From: Thiopseudomonas sp.
GTDB lineage: Bacteria; Pseudomonadota; Gammaproteobacteria; Pseudomonadales; Pseudomonadaceae
Assembly (NCBI GenBank): GCA_023228985.1
Contig: JALOAC010000013.1
Span: 1-64,000 of the forward strand
Direction of reading: 5' to 3'
DNA: 64,000 nucleotides
The position numbers and the translations under genes are program-made. The notes under the pieces were generated by a model. That model did no database searches, was not told where the DNA came from, and was given only the letters and a program-made list of their open reading frames with translations. The stretch's first letter is position 1. Each line of letters opens with the position of its first letter. This document shows positions 1-9,032 of this stretch, piece by piece.

Positions 1-2
1 GT

Positions 3-311
3 AGCTATGCCAAGCGTCTGACGCAGGGTTTGCAAGAGCGTGCTGATGCCGCCGGTATCGCCTTCACAACCACGCAAGTGGGCGGCATGTTTGGCCTATT
101 CTTTACCGACAATAAAGACATCCGTAACTTTAAGGATGCGGTTGCCTGTGATGTTGAACGGTTCAAGAAATTCTTCCACCTGATGCTCGAAGGCGGTGTT
201 TATTTGGCGCCAAGTGCCTATGAAGCCGGTTTTGTGTCTGCTGCCATGGGTGAAACCGAGCTAAAAATCACGTTAGATGCCGCTGAACAAGCCTTTAACA
301 CTTTAGCCTAA
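3..311 (+). CDS. hemL: Glutamate-1-semialdehyde 2,1-aminomutase, C-terminal part
   Basis: This is the 3' end of a gene that begins left of the window; the frame is open from base 3 to the stop at 309-311, about 102 residues. The visible part matches the C-terminal small domain of the PLP-dependent aminomutase HemL: a GGMFGLFF segment, then an FxxFFHLMLEGGVYLAPSAYEAGF-type stretch and a final short helix. The enzyme converts glutamate-1-semialdehyde to 5-aminolevulinate, the second step of the C5 route to tetrapyrroles in the cytoplasm. The first C5 enzyme, HemA, lies separately at 34-35 kb. The PLP lysine is outside the window, so catalytic integrity cannot be judged. Confidence 0.93.
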   Translation, partial: SYAKRLTQGLQERADAAGIAFTTTQVGGMFGLFFTDNKDIRNFKDAVACDVERFKKFFHLMLEGGVYLAPSAYEAGFVSAAMGETELKITLDAAEQAFNTLA

Positions 312-318
312 CCTTCAG

Positions 319-346
319 CAAGCCTGAGCAACCAAACTCAGGCTTG
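319..346 (+). terminator. Terminator after hemL
   Basis: A 10-bp perfect stem (CAAGCCTGAG / CTCAGGCTTG) with an 8-nt loop lies 8 bases after the hemL stop and runs into a short T-rich stretch (TTTGATCATT). It fits a rho-independent terminator for hemL. Confidence 0.75.
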
Positions 347-393
347 TTTGATCATTATCGCGCCTTAATTCCAGAGCAACGGGTACTAAGTAC

Positions 394-993
394 ATGCACA
401 AGTCATTTATCGAAAACATAAAAAAACGTCGTAGCCAGTATGCGCTAGGTAAAAACCTTGCTTTATCGCAAGCCCAAACCACCGAACTGATTCAAGCCGC
501 TGTTAAAGAGTCCCCTTCGGCCTTTAACTCACAAAGCACTCGTGTTGTCATTTTGCACGGCGAGCACAGTGAGGCATTTTGGGGATTGGTTAAAGAAGCG
601 TTACGCCCCCTAGTTCCCGCAGACAACTTTGCCACTACCGAAACCAAGGTGGATAGCTTTGCTGCAGGTGCAGGCACGGTTTTATTCTACGAAGATCAGA
701 ACGTGGTCAAGGGTTTGCAAGAGCAGTTTGCCCTCTATGCGGATAACTTCCCGGTTTGGTCCGAGCACGCCAGTGCAATTGCTCAGTTTGCAGTCTGGAC
801 CGCACTGGCTAATGCCGACATTGGCGCTAGCTTGCAGCACTACAACCCATTAGTTGACGCCGCTGCTGCTGCGCGCTGGGATATTCCAAGTAACTGGACG
901 CTGCGAGCGCAGATGCCTTTTGGCTCCAACGAAGGCGCGTTTTCCGAGAAAACCTATATCGCCGACAGCGAGCGCTTTATGGTGTTTGCGTAA
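394..993 (+). CDS. Nitroreductase family protein
   Basis: A 199-residue protein of the FMN-dependent nitroreductase superfamily. The N-terminal IKKRRSQYALG and the following SPSAFNSQSTRVV segment correspond to the phosphate-binding Arg/Ser region, and the PFGSNEG...FSEK end resembles the small, single-domain YdgI/Frm2-type subgroup, which is about 200 residues long. Such enzymes use NAD(P)H to reduce nitro- or quinone-type compounds; the physiological substrate is unknown. It stands alone between hemL and convergent thiC, with its own bidirectional terminator. The ATG at 394 is the first in frame and gives the usual family N-terminus. Confidence 0.8.
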   Translation: MHKSFIENIKKRRSQYALGKNLALSQAQTTELIQAAVKESPSAFNSQSTRVVILHGEHSEAFWGLVKEALRPLVPADNFATTETKVDSFAAGAGTVLFYEDQNVVKGLQEQFALYADNFPVWSEHASAIAQFAVWTALANADIGASLQHYNPLVDAAAAARWDIPSNWTLRAQMPFGSNEGAFSEKTYIADSERFMVFA

Positions 994-1025
994 CAGTTAT
1001 GCGGGCTTTTTAGCCCGCATAACTG
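994..1025. terminator. Bidirectional terminator between the nitroreductase gene and thiC
   Basis: A nearly seamless hairpin: 14-bp arms (CAGTTATGCGGGCT / AGCCCGCATAACTG) around a TTTT loop, placed between two convergent stop codons 40 bases apart. It can serve both genes. Confidence 0.75.
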
Positions 1026-1032
1026 GCCTTAA

Positions 1033-2916
1033 TTAAACCTGCTTATAGATTATCGAGCCTTCCTGACGAAAACGTTCCGACTGTTCTTTAAAGCCCACCT
1101 CAATCGCTTTTTGCTCATCCGTTAACCCGTGCTCTTTGGCGTACTCACGCACATCCTGAGTGATTTTCATCGAGCAGAATTTCGGTCCACACATAGAGCA
1201 AAAGTGCGCCACCTTGCCCGACTCTTTGGGCATGGTTTCATCATGAAACTCCCGTGCTGTGTCAGGATCGAGCGCCAAGTTAAACTGATCTTCCCAGCGG
1301 AACTCAAAACGCGCCTTACTCAAAGCATCATCACGAATCTGCGCCCCCGGATGACCTTTCGCCAAGTCAGCCGCATGGGCAGCAATCTTGTAGGTAATAA
1401 TGCCGGTTTTCACATCGTCTTTATTAGGCAAACCCAAGTGCTCTTTGGGTGTGACATAGCACAGCATCGCACAGCCGTACCAACCTATCATCGCCGCCCC
1501 CATGCCGGAGGTGATGTGGTCATAGCCCGGCGCAATATCAGTGACTAAAGGCCCTAGGGTATAAAACGGTGCTTCATCACAGCACTCCAGTTGTTTCTCC
1601 ATATTTTCCTTAATCATATGCATAGGCACATGCCCCGGCCCTTCGATGATGGTTTGCACATCATGCGCCCACGCCACTTTGGTCAGCTCGCCGAGCGTTT
1701 CCAGCTCAGCAAACTGCGCAGCATCGTTCGCATCAGCTATCGAGCCCGGACGCAAACCATCGCCCAGCGAGAAACTCACATCATAGGCTTTCATGATCTC
1801 GCAAATGTCTTCAAAGTGGGTATAAATAAAGCTTTCTTGGTGATGCGCCAAACACCACTTCGCCATAATTGAGCCGCCGCGCGAGACAATGCCAGTGACG
1901 CGTTTGGCCGTCAGTGGCACATAGCGCAGCAACACACCGGCATGTATGGTGAAATAATCCACGCCCTGCTCCGCCTGCTCAATCAGGGTGTCGCGGAACA
2001 GCTCCCACGTCAGTTCTTCGGCAATGCCATCGACTTTTTCCAGCGCCTGATAAATCGGCACTGTCCCCACCGGCACCGGCGAGTTACGGATAATCCATTC
2101 ACGGGTTTCGTGAATATTTTTACCCGTGGACAAGTCCATAATGGTATCCGCACCCCAGCGAATACCCCAGGTGAGCTTGGCTACTTCTTCTTCAATGGAT
2201 GAGCCCAGCGCCGAGTTACCTATATTGCCGTTAATTTTAACCAAGAAATTACGGCCAATAATCATCGGCTCTAATTCGGGGTGGTTAATGTTGGCGGGAA
2301 TAATCGCCCGTCCGCGCGCAATTTCACTGCGCACAAACTCGGCGGTAATTTCTTTAGGAATACTGGCACCAAAACTATGCCCCGGGTGCTGGCTATCCAG
2401 CAAACCGGCTTCGCGAGCTTCTTGCAGCTTGAGGTTTTCACGGATGGCAACAAACTCCATCTCCGGCGTAATCACGCCCTGCCGCGCATAATGCATTTGA
2501 CTAACATTACGCCCAGCTTTGGCGCGTCTTGGCTTGGTAGTGGCGGCAAAACGCATGGCGTTTAATTGCGCGTCATTGAGGCGCTGCTGACCAAACTCTG
2601 AGCTAAGCCCGGGTAATTCTTCGGTATCGCCGCGCTCGGCAATCCACGCACTGCGCACATTGGGCAAGCCTTTACGCACATCAATGCTGACGCTAGGGTC
2701 CGTATAGGGACCTGAGGTGTCATACACCAATACCGGCGCATTGGCTTCTTGGCCTTGCTCGGTGATGGTGGGGGTTAAACTGATTTCCCGCATCGGCACG
2801 CGTATATCTGGGCGCGAACCTAGCACATAGATTTTGCGTGAATTAGGAAAGGGCTGAATGGACTGGGCGTCCACTTGGGCGGTATCACTAAGGTGTTGCG
2901 ACAGCTTTTGCGTCAT
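1033..2916 (-). CDS. thiC: Phosphomethylpyrimidine synthase ThiC
   Basis: A 627-residue, full-length ThiC, the radical-SAM enzyme that rearranges aminoimidazole ribotide to hydroxymethylpyrimidine phosphate in thiamine synthesis. The family signature is clear: the N-terminal ThiC-associated domain (IYVLGSRPDIRVPMREI), the long TIM-barrel core (NINGNIGNSALGSSIEEEV; EGPGHVPMHMIKENM), and the C-terminal CSMCGPKFCSMKI motif, whose three cysteines bind the [4Fe-4S] cluster. The gene stands alone on the minus strand next to tolC, as I recall for Pseudomonas. A TPP riboswitch about 90-180 bases upstream should shut expression down when thiamine pyrophosphate is plentiful. Confidence 0.98.
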   Translation of the reverse strand: MTQKLSQHLSDTAQVDAQSIQPFPNSRKIYVLGSRPDIRVPMREISLTPTITEQGQEANAPVLVYDTSGPYTDPSVSIDVRKGLPNVRSAWIAERGDTEELPGLSSEFGQQRLNDAQLNAMRFAATTKPRRAKAGRNVSQMHYARQGVITPEMEFVAIRENLKLQEAREAGLLDSQHPGHSFGASIPKEITAEFVRSEIARGRAIIPANINHPELEPMIIGRNFLVKINGNIGNSALGSSIEEEVAKLTWGIRWGADTIMDLSTGKNIHETREWIIRNSPVPVGTVPIYQALEKVDGIAEELTWELFRDTLIEQAEQGVDYFTIHAGVLLRYVPLTAKRVTGIVSRGGSIMAKWCLAHHQESFIYTHFEDICEIMKAYDVSFSLGDGLRPGSIADANDAAQFAELETLGELTKVAWAHDVQTIIEGPGHVPMHMIKENMEKQLECCDEAPFYTLGPLVTDIAPGYDHITSGMGAAMIGWYGCAMLCYVTPKEHLGLPNKDDVKTGIITYKIAAHAADLAKGHPGAQIRDDALSKARFEFRWEDQFNLALDPDTAREFHDETMPKESGKVAHFCSMCGPKFCSMKITQDVREYAKEHGLTDEQKAIEVGFKEQSERFRQEGSIIYKQV

Positions 2917-3007
2917 GTTCAGGTTCTCCGGTTAACAGAACAAAAAACTGTCAGGGGAACCTGTCCACAAAAAACAGAGACGCCAAGACTCACAACGCCT
3001 CTTCTCT

Positions 3008-3094
3008 TGTTTCCTACGCGGGTACTAACCCGATCAGGTTCAACGGGATCCGGCACTTACGCCAATCTCAGCCAATTAAGGCACCCCGACAAGA
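3008..3094 (-). promoter_or_regulatory. TPP riboswitch (THI element) upstream of thiC
   Basis: Read on the minus strand, the sequence shows the conserved THI-box blocks in order: GGGGTGCC at the 5' end, CTGAGA, ACCCGTTGAACCTGATC-like pyrimidine-sensor helix (here CCCGTTGAACCTGATCGGG) and GTTAGTACCCGCGTAGGAA at the 3' end. It sits in the 5' leader of thiC. A weak hairpin near 2947-2970 followed by six Ts could be the expression platform, but this is not clear-cut; ribosome-binding-site control is equally possible. Confidence 0.95.
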
Positions 3095-3215
3095 ATCAAA
3101 CTGCATCAAAACAGATAGCACGCAAAAGCACAAGCCAGCGCCACGTGCTAAATGGTCACTTGACCCGCCTCACAGCAAACTTTAGTCTTAAGTATTATTT
3201 TTACGAGTTCACATC

Positions 3216-4646
3216 ATGCGCGCCTTACCTTTACTTATTGCTGCTGCCAGCTTCTTCGTAACCAGCGGCTATGCAGCCCAAACCATACCGCAAGCCAATC
3301 TTTTGGATGTTTACCAATTAGCAGTAGAGAACAATTCCGATCTAGCTGCAGCGCACGCTGCTTACCAAGCACGCGCAGAAAACATCCCTCTAGCTCGCGC
3401 CGCATTACTGCCGCAATTAGGTGCTGGTGCAAATACCAATCAAAGCAGCACTACAGTTGATACTAAGGAAGTTGGCAGCCAGAACAGCAAACGCAATAGC
3501 TACAGCTATCAGGCAACACTAAGCCAGCCACTGTTTCGCCTCGACAGCTGGTATCAGCTAAAAGCCGCACAGGCCGACAATGAGCAGGCAGCACTTGAGT
3601 TATCCGCCACTGAGCAAAGCGTTATTTTACAAAGCGCTGAAGTGTATTTTACCGTCTTACGCACACAGGATAATCTGGCAGCAAGCCGTGCCGAAGAAAA
3701 TGCTTTCAAGCGCCAATATGATCTAGCATCAGAGCGTTTTAATGTGGGTTTATCTGATAAGACAGATGTACTGCAAGCCCAAGCAGCCTACGATGCGGCT
3801 CGCGCCAATCGTTTGGTAGCTAAAAATCAAGTACAGGATGCCTTTCAAGCCTTGAGCACGTTGACTAATCGCGAGTATGCAGCCCTAGAAGGCGTACGTC
3901 ACAGTTTGCCCGTACTGCCACCACAGCCCAACGATGCTAATGCTTGGGTCAATAAAGCAACTGCAGAAAACCTACAGTTACAAGCCATGGATTTTGCAGT
4001 AACCGCGGCAGAAAATGATTTACGCAAACGTAAGTCCGGTCATGCACCCACCATCGACGCCATTGCGCAGTATCAAAAAGGTGACAATGACGCGCTAGGC
4101 TTTATGAATAGAGGGATGGGCACGCCTACTTATAACCGCCACGCAGAACAAGCTGTGATTGGTTTGCAGTTAAATATTCCGCTATACAGCGGTGGTGCAA
4201 CCTCAGCCAGTGTGCGCCAAGGCGTGCAGCAAAGAAATCAGACCGAACACCTGAAAGAAAGTATGCGTCGACAGGTAGTACAGGATGCACGCAACTTACA
4301 CCGCGCAGTGAATACCGACGTCGAGCAGGTACAAGCACGCAAACAAACAATTATTTCTAGCCAAAGCGCAGTCGAAGCAACCGAAATTGGTTATGAAGTG
4401 GGCACGCGCACCATAGTGGATGTGCTAGACGCACAACGCCAACTATTCGCTGCAGTACGCAATTACAACAACGCCCGTTACGATTATATTTTGAACAATT
4501 TGCGCTTACAGCAAGTGGCAGGCAGTCTCAGCCCTAATAACTTACAGGCGCTCAGTCCATACTTGAATCCAGCCTACGATCCAGACAAGGATTTCCTGCC
4601 GCCAGACTTAGATGCAGAAATAGAAGCAAACCTTAGAAGAAGATAA
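3216..4646 (+). CDS. tolC: TolC family outer membrane efflux protein
   Basis: A 476-residue outer-membrane channel. A signal peptide (LPLLIAAASFFVTSGYA, cut near residue 20) leads into two repeated OEP domains. The typical paired segments are present: LFRLDSWYQLKAAQ with SERFNVGLSDKTDVLQAQAAYDAAR in the first half, and IPLYSGGATSASVRQ with GYEVGTRTIVDVLDAQRQLFAA in the second. TolC trimers form the outer-membrane duct for tripartite efflux pumps and type I secretion. No inner-membrane pump or adaptor gene is adjacent, so it probably serves several systems encoded elsewhere. It diverges from thiC, and its 5' end lies close to the thiC riboswitch leader. Confidence 0.95.
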   Translation: MRALPLLIAAASFFVTSGYAAQTIPQANLLDVYQLAVENNSDLAAAHAAYQARAENIPLARAALLPQLGAGANTNQSSTTVDTKEVGSQNSKRNSYSYQATLSQPLFRLDSWYQLKAAQADNEQAALELSATEQSVILQSAEVYFTVLRTQDNLAASRAEENAFKRQYDLASERFNVGLSDKTDVLQAQAAYDAARANRLVAKNQVQDAFQALSTLTNREYAALEGVRHSLPVLPPQPNDANAWVNKATAENLQLQAMDFAVTAAENDLRKRKSGHAPTIDAIAQYQKGDNDALGFMNRGMGTPTYNRHAEQAVIGLQLNIPLYSGGATSASVRQGVQQRNQTEHLKESMRRQVVQDARNLHRAVNTDVEQVQARKQTIISSQSAVEATEIGYEVGTRTIVDVLDAQRQLFAAVRNYNNARYDYILNNLRLQQVAGSLSPNNLQALSPYLNPAYDPDKDFLPPDLDAEIEANLRRR

Positions 4647-4652
4647 TTGAAT

Positions 4653-4684
4653 ACATGCAGAGCTGCGCTCGTAGCTCTGCATGT
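4653..4684. terminator. Hairpin between convergent tolC and nadC
   Basis: A 12-bp perfect stem (ACATGCAGAGCT / AGCTCTGCATGT) with an 8-nt loop lies between two convergent stop codons. Flanking T-runs are weak in both directions, so it may act as a bidirectional terminator or 3'-end stabiliser. Confidence 0.65.
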
Positions 4685-4695
4685 GTAGAGCAAAT

Positions 4696-5544
4696 TTACA
4701 GGCTTAAACGCATCGATAAATCGACTGCCTTAACGTTTTTAGTCAGCGTACCCAGCGAGATAAAATCCACTCCCGTTTCAGCTACTGCACGCAAAGTCTG
4801 CTCGTTAATTCCACCAGATGCTTCCAGCTTAACCTGACCCGCATTGAGCTTAACCGCCGTACGCATATCCTCATACGACAATTCATCGAGCATAATAATA
4901 TCAGCGCTGGTTTTTAGCGCTTCAGCAAACTCATCCAAGTTTTCCACTTCTACTTCGATGGGTTTTTCTGGAGCAATGCGTCGTGCGGTTTCCACCGCCT
5001 CTTTGATGCCACCACAGGCAGTAATATGATTCTCTTTGATTAAAAACACATCATACAAACCAATACGATGGTTATGACAACCACCGCAAGTTACTGCATA
5101 TTTTTGCGCCAAACGCAGACCTGGAATGGTCTTACGCGTATCTAACAACTTGATTGGTAAGTCTTTTACCTTGTCGGCAAAATAACCGCAGCGCGTAGCA
5201 ACTGCCGATAGCGTTTGCATAAAATTCAACGCGGTACGCTCGCCCGTCAATAGCGAACGCGCACTACCCACCAGCTCAAACAAAACCTGATTGGTAGTCA
5301 CCCGCTCACCATCGGCCACATGCCAAATCACTTCGACAGTTGGATCAACCTGACGAAAAACCTCATTCACCCAGGCCACGCCACTAATCACTGCATCCTC
5401 ACGGGTGATCACTCGAGCACGGGCTTGCTGTTCAGCAGGAATGAGTTGCGCTGTTATATCCCCAGTACCCACATCTTCAGCTAAAGCAACCTGCACATTA
5501 TTGCGAACCTCTGCCGCAAGTTGCTCGATAGTTAAATTCGCCAT
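4696..5544 (-). CDS. nadC: Nicotinate-nucleotide diphosphorylase (quinolinate phosphoribosyltransferase)
   Basis: A 282-residue type II phosphoribosyltransferase that joins quinolinate to PRPP, releasing CO2 and pyrophosphate, to form nicotinate mononucleotide in de novo NAD synthesis. Visible motifs are LAEDVGTGDITAQLIP at the N-terminus, ERTALNFMQTLSAVAT, LLDTRKTIPGLR, KYAVTCGGCHNHRIGLYD and the barrel-closing LEASGGI and ISLGTLT. The ATG at 5544 was chosen because GGAG lies 6-10 bases upstream; an in-frame TTG at 5556 overlaps that site. It is convergent with tolC. NAD synthetase, a later enzyme of the pathway, is at 59.5 kb. Confidence 0.97.
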   Translation of the reverse strand: MANLTIEQLAAEVRNNVQVALAEDVGTGDITAQLIPAEQQARARVITREDAVISGVAWVNEVFRQVDPTVEVIWHVADGERVTTNQVLFELVGSARSLLTGERTALNFMQTLSAVATRCGYFADKVKDLPIKLLDTRKTIPGLRLAQKYAVTCGGCHNHRIGLYDVFLIKENHITACGGIKEAVETARRIAPEKPIEVEVENLDEFAEALKTSADIIMLDELSYEDMRTAVKLNAGQVKLEASGGINEQTLRAVAETGVDFISLGTLTKNVKAVDLSMRLSL

Positions 5545-5811
5545 GGAACACTCCAAAAAAACAATTTTCTATTATAGAACTACAGACTTAAATTATGAAG
5601 CACCTACGCCCCTATACCAACGCAATCGCTGTGACTGGTTTCAAAGCCTTAACAGTCTTCACTTGGACTTATACATCAGCCGGCTATAATGAATAAAAAC
5701 TTGCCGCCAGATTTCTGACTCACTTTTTACAGCTTACATTTTCTTGTCTAAGTGTTACTATTCTTTATTTGTAAAATCAAGCAACAAGCTTGCTCTTTGG
5801 GGAGGTAGCCT

Positions 5812-8100
5812 ATGCAAAATGAAGCCAAGGTTGTGCCTATAAATCACAATACTGCCCCAACACATTCAGGTAATCTTCCGCCCGCTCTCACCTTGGTGCG
5901 GGAAAACGCTGCCATACAAATCAAAAAAAATCTGCAGGACTTATTCACCTCCGCCGACGATGTTTTATTTGAAATGGCCGACCGCGCCACCAGTAATAGC
6001 GAACAAAATAGCCTATTTGAAGCGATGCGCGATTTACGCCTCAAGCGTAAAAGCTTAGAGCTTGGTTTTTTTCAGGGACTATTTGATAGATTTAATCAGC
6101 TCAACCAACGCTCTATTGGTCGCCGCCGAGTTGAAGAAACTCCAAACATCGATAACCTCAGCTTGGTGCAAAACGACGAGCTGGAAGAGTCCGTTGCGCT
6201 CGAGACTATGATCGCTAAAGTGATGGGCGCAGAAGTACAGCCGCTCACGCAGCTAAGTGCACGCTTAGGTCATTTACTACAGCGCAAAATTAGCAACGAT
6301 GAAAATCCTTTAGGCCCTAAATCTCTGGCCACAGCTTTTCTCGAGTCCAGCACGATTCTGGGCTTTGAAATCCAGATTAAACTGATTATCTTGAAGCTGT
6401 TTGAAAAAGCCGTGCTGGACAATATTCATGCGCTTTACCACGCCAGCAATGAGCAGTTGATAAAGGAAGGGGTTCTGCCCGAACTCAGCAGCCAAACAAC
6501 CGAGCGAAGACGCCCCTCCGTTACACAAAGGCACGCCACAAGTCATACAGCTGATGCAGACCAACACTCCTTTGGCGTGACGCAAGCAAGCCACACACAC
6601 ATTGCTTTCGATGAGCTGCAAGCATTACTGGGGCATTTGAAGCTTAGCCAAGCAAGCACCCCCGCACCCAGTGACGCGGTACCCATAAGCACACAGGATT
6701 TAATGCGTCTGCTGTCTCACTTACAGCAACATAACAACGAACAACATGTAAACAGTCAAATCGTCCGCAAACAACTCGACAGCATACTGCAACGCGCCAG
6801 CCAGCAAAGCAAACGCACGCGCGTCGTAGGTGAAATTGATAACGACATTATCAATCTCGTCTCCATGCTGTTTGATTTTATTTTAGACGACCGCTCTATT
6901 CCTAGCGCATTAAAAGCCATGATTGGGCGCATGCAAATTCCACTATTAAAACTGGCTGTTTTAGACAAGTCCTTTTTTGATAACACCAATCACCCTGCAC
7001 GCCGCCTGCTGAATGAAATCGGCTCTGCTGCACTGGGTTGGAGCGACCAAGATACCAAGCACCAAGACAGTTTATCGCAAAAAATAGAATCCATTGTGCA
7101 GCGTCTACAGCATGACTTCTCTGAAGACCCCAGTATTTTTAATGAACTGCTAACGGATTTTGCCAGCTTCATGCGTACTGAGCGTCGCCGCAGCGAGCTG
7201 CTAGAACAACGTGTTCGTGATGCTGAAGAAGGACGCGCACGCTCTGAGTCTGCGCGTGCACAGGTGGAAGAAGCACTCAATGAACGCTTGATGGGTAAAA
7301 CCCTTGCCGAAACCGTAGTACAGATACTGCAAGACTCATGGAGCAAGGTGATGCTGCTTAACCATCTCAAATATGGTGAGCAATCCAATCAATGGAAAAG
7401 TAGCTTAGCTGTCATGGACCAGCTGATATGGAGCGTTTCGCCCCATACAGAGCTGGATACCGCACGCAAGTTACGCTTACTTATCCCAAAACTGCTCGAA
7501 AAGCTGCACGAAGGTTTTAATCAAGCCGCTCTCGATCCTTTCGCTACCTCTTTACTGTTTACCAAGCTAGAAGTTTTACATGTGCAGGCTATGCAGCGTG
7601 CCAATGCACTCTTAGAGCCCGCTCAACCCGCTGCTGAGACTGTAAAAGCAACGCCAGCACAATCGACCCCTAGCGATACTCCTACAGAGCCACCACCAAC
7701 AGCTGAGTCTACAGAGCCCGCTCAAGAAGAACCTGCCATGGTTGAGGTAAAGGCAAAAATCGCCCTTACTGAGCCTGCCGCTGACACCGTGCCTGAAGTA
7801 GAGGTCGATGAAAATCATCCCGCCTTAGCACTGGTAGATAAGTTAAATGCCGGTAGCTGGTTTGAGCTAACACAGGCCGATGAGCAAAATACTCGCTGTA
7901 AGCTGGCTGCCATTATCAAATCTACAGGACGCTATATTTTCGTTAACCGCAGAGGGCTTAAAGTACTGGAGAAAAGCCGCGCCGAGCTTGCTTTAGCTTT
8001 TGCAGACGGAACTCTGACGTTGCTGGATGATGCACAGCTCTTTGACCGCGCCCTAGAATCAGTTATCGGTGATTTACGCCGCTTAAAGAGCCGTGATTAA
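5812..8100 (+). CDS. DUF1631 family protein
   Basis: A 762-residue DUF1631 protein, a family long mislabelled thymidine phosphorylase and found next to nadC in Pseudomonas. No enzymatic motif is visible. The protein is mostly helical, with a Glu/Arg-rich coiled-coil-like stretch around residues 455-485, a Pro/Thr/Glu-rich linker around 600-650, and a C-terminal beta-rich module (LNAGSWFEL... KSTGRYIFVNRRGLKVLE) that resembles the PilZ-like fold of the family. The ATG has a strong GGGGAGG site 6 bases upstream. Some members have been linked to cyclic-di-GMP signalling; function here is unknown. Confidence 0.85.
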   Translation: MQNEAKVVPINHNTAPTHSGNLPPALTLVRENAAIQIKKNLQDLFTSADDVLFEMADRATSNSEQNSLFEAMRDLRLKRKSLELGFFQGLFDRFNQLNQRSIGRRRVEETPNIDNLSLVQNDELEESVALETMIAKVMGAEVQPLTQLSARLGHLLQRKISNDENPLGPKSLATAFLESSTILGFEIQIKLIILKLFEKAVLDNIHALYHASNEQLIKEGVLPELSSQTTERRRPSVTQRHATSHTADADQHSFGVTQASHTHIAFDELQALLGHLKLSQASTPAPSDAVPISTQDLMRLLSHLQQHNNEQHVNSQIVRKQLDSILQRASQQSKRTRVVGEIDNDIINLVSMLFDFILDDRSIPSALKAMIGRMQIPLLKLAVLDKSFFDNTNHPARRLLNEIGSAALGWSDQDTKHQDSLSQKIESIVQRLQHDFSEDPSIFNELLTDFASFMRTERRRSELLEQRVRDAEEGRARSESARAQVEEALNERLMGKTLAETVVQILQDSWSKVMLLNHLKYGEQSNQWKSSLAVMDQLIWSVSPHTELDTARKLRLLIPKLLEKLHEGFNQAALDPFATSLLFTKLEVLHVQAMQRANALLEPAQPAAETVKATPAQSTPSDTPTEPPPTAESTEPAQEEPAMVEVKAKIALTEPAADTVPEVEVDENHPALALVDKLNAGSWFELTQADEQNTRCKLAAIIKSTGRYIFVNRRGLKVLEKSRAELALAFADGTLTLLDDAQLFDRALESVIGDLRRLKSRD

Positions 8101-8107
8101 ACCTGCA

Positions 8108-8572
8108 TTATTGCTGTGTCGCTGTTGTTACTTGTACCGCTATACAAGGTTGTTCTTCGAGTTGCTGCCAAGCTCCCTGCAAAGGCTGTAACGCAACCAG
8201 CCCTAACTGCAACCCCTCTTGTTGCGGCGTAACTCGCCAGCTCACTCTTTCTTCATTGTCGGACAACAGCAGTTGCCCACTAGCAGGCGTGCCAAGCACC
8301 TGCTCAAAACTTAACCAGTACATTCCCTGTGTTTGTCCACTGCGCACCTGCGGCACAGCACCAAAGCAAAGCTTTAATCCCTGTTCCTGCACGGTAATCT
8401 GGATAAGTTGATTGTGAATTCGAACGGGCTGGGTTTTAAATACATCACCCAGCATCAGCCCCAACAAAAATGCCACCAAGCAGAGGCTAGCAAAAAACTT
8501 TAACCGTAACTTGCGTCGCGGCAGTTCAGGCAGGGTAGAATCAGCAATTATTTTTTGTCTAGGCTGTCTCAT
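8108..8572 (-). CDS. Small single-pass membrane protein, unknown function
   Basis: A 154-residue protein I do not recognise. The N-terminus is basic (residues 1-25, several Arg/Lys), followed by one hydrophobic segment (FFASLCLVAFLLGLMLGDVF, about residues 27-46), then a soluble region probably facing the periplasm with two cysteines (LCFGAVPQ and QPCIAVQV), which could form a disulphide. It is convergent with the DUF1631 gene. Its ATG overlaps the trmL ATG on the other strand (shared CATG at 8570-8573), and no clear ribosome-binding site precedes it, so the start is uncertain. Confidence 0.6.
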   Translation of the reverse strand: MRQPRQKIIADSTLPELPRRKLRLKFFASLCLVAFLLGLMLGDVFKTQPVRIHNQLIQITVQEQGLKLCFGAVPQVRSGQTQGMYWLSFEQVLGTPASGQLLLSDNEERVSWRVTPQQEGLQLGLVALQPLQGAWQQLEEQPCIAVQVTTATQQ

Positions 8573-9032
8573 GTTTCACATCATTCTTTTTGAACCGGAA
8601 ATCCCACCAAACACCGGCAACATCATTCGTCTGTGTGCCAACATTGGCTGCAGCTTACATCTTATCAAGCCTTTGGGCTTTGTTTTTGATGACAAACGCT
8701 TACGACGTGCTGGATTGGATTACCAAGAGTTTGCTGAAGTAAATCTCCATGAGGATCTAGCCAGCTGCTTAACTGCACTTAACCAACCACGTCTGTTTGC
8801 CTTTAGCACTAAAGGGCAGCACAGCTATGCAGATGTTCAGTATCAAGCTGGTGATGCTTTTATTTTTGGCCCTGAAACCCGCGGCTTGCCAGACTGGGTG
8901 CGTAACAGTATTCCGGCAGAGCAGCTGGTGCGTCTACCGATGCGCGAAAACTCACGCAGCTTAAATTTATCTAATACTGTAGCGGTAGCCGCCTATGAGG
9001 CGTGGCGACAATTGAATTTTGCCGATTCTTAG
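8571..9032 (+). CDS. trmL: tRNA (cytidine(34)-2'-O)-methyltransferase TrmL
   Basis: A 153-residue SPOUT-fold methyltransferase that methylates the ribose of the wobble nucleotide in certain tRNA-Leu isoacceptors. Family motifs are MFHIILFEPEIPPNTGNIIR at the N-terminus, the FGPETRGLP segment, and the C-terminal trefoil-knot motif RLPMRENSRSLNLSNTVAVAAYEAWR. An upstream extension to 8511 is in frame, but the ATG at 8571 gives exactly the TrmL N-terminus and usual length. The gene is divergent from the preceding membrane-protein gene with overlapping start codons, so its promoter must lie within that neighbour. Confidence 0.96.
   Translation: MFHIILFEPEIPPNTGNIIRLCANIGCSLHLIKPLGFVFDDKRLRRAGLDYQEFAEVNLHEDLASCLTALNQPRLFAFSTKGQHSYADVQYQAGDAFIFGPETRGLPDWVRNSIPAEQLVRLPMRENSRSLNLSNTVAVAAYEAWRQLNFADS

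Noticed and set aside
2942..2970. Strong terminator in the thiC leader
   Set aside because: Only a 4-bp CAGG/CCTG stem before six Ts; too weak to claim.
2875..3261. 128-codon plus-strand frame across the TPP riboswitch
   Set aside because: It reads through the riboswitch antisense and into tolC; explained by the RNA element.
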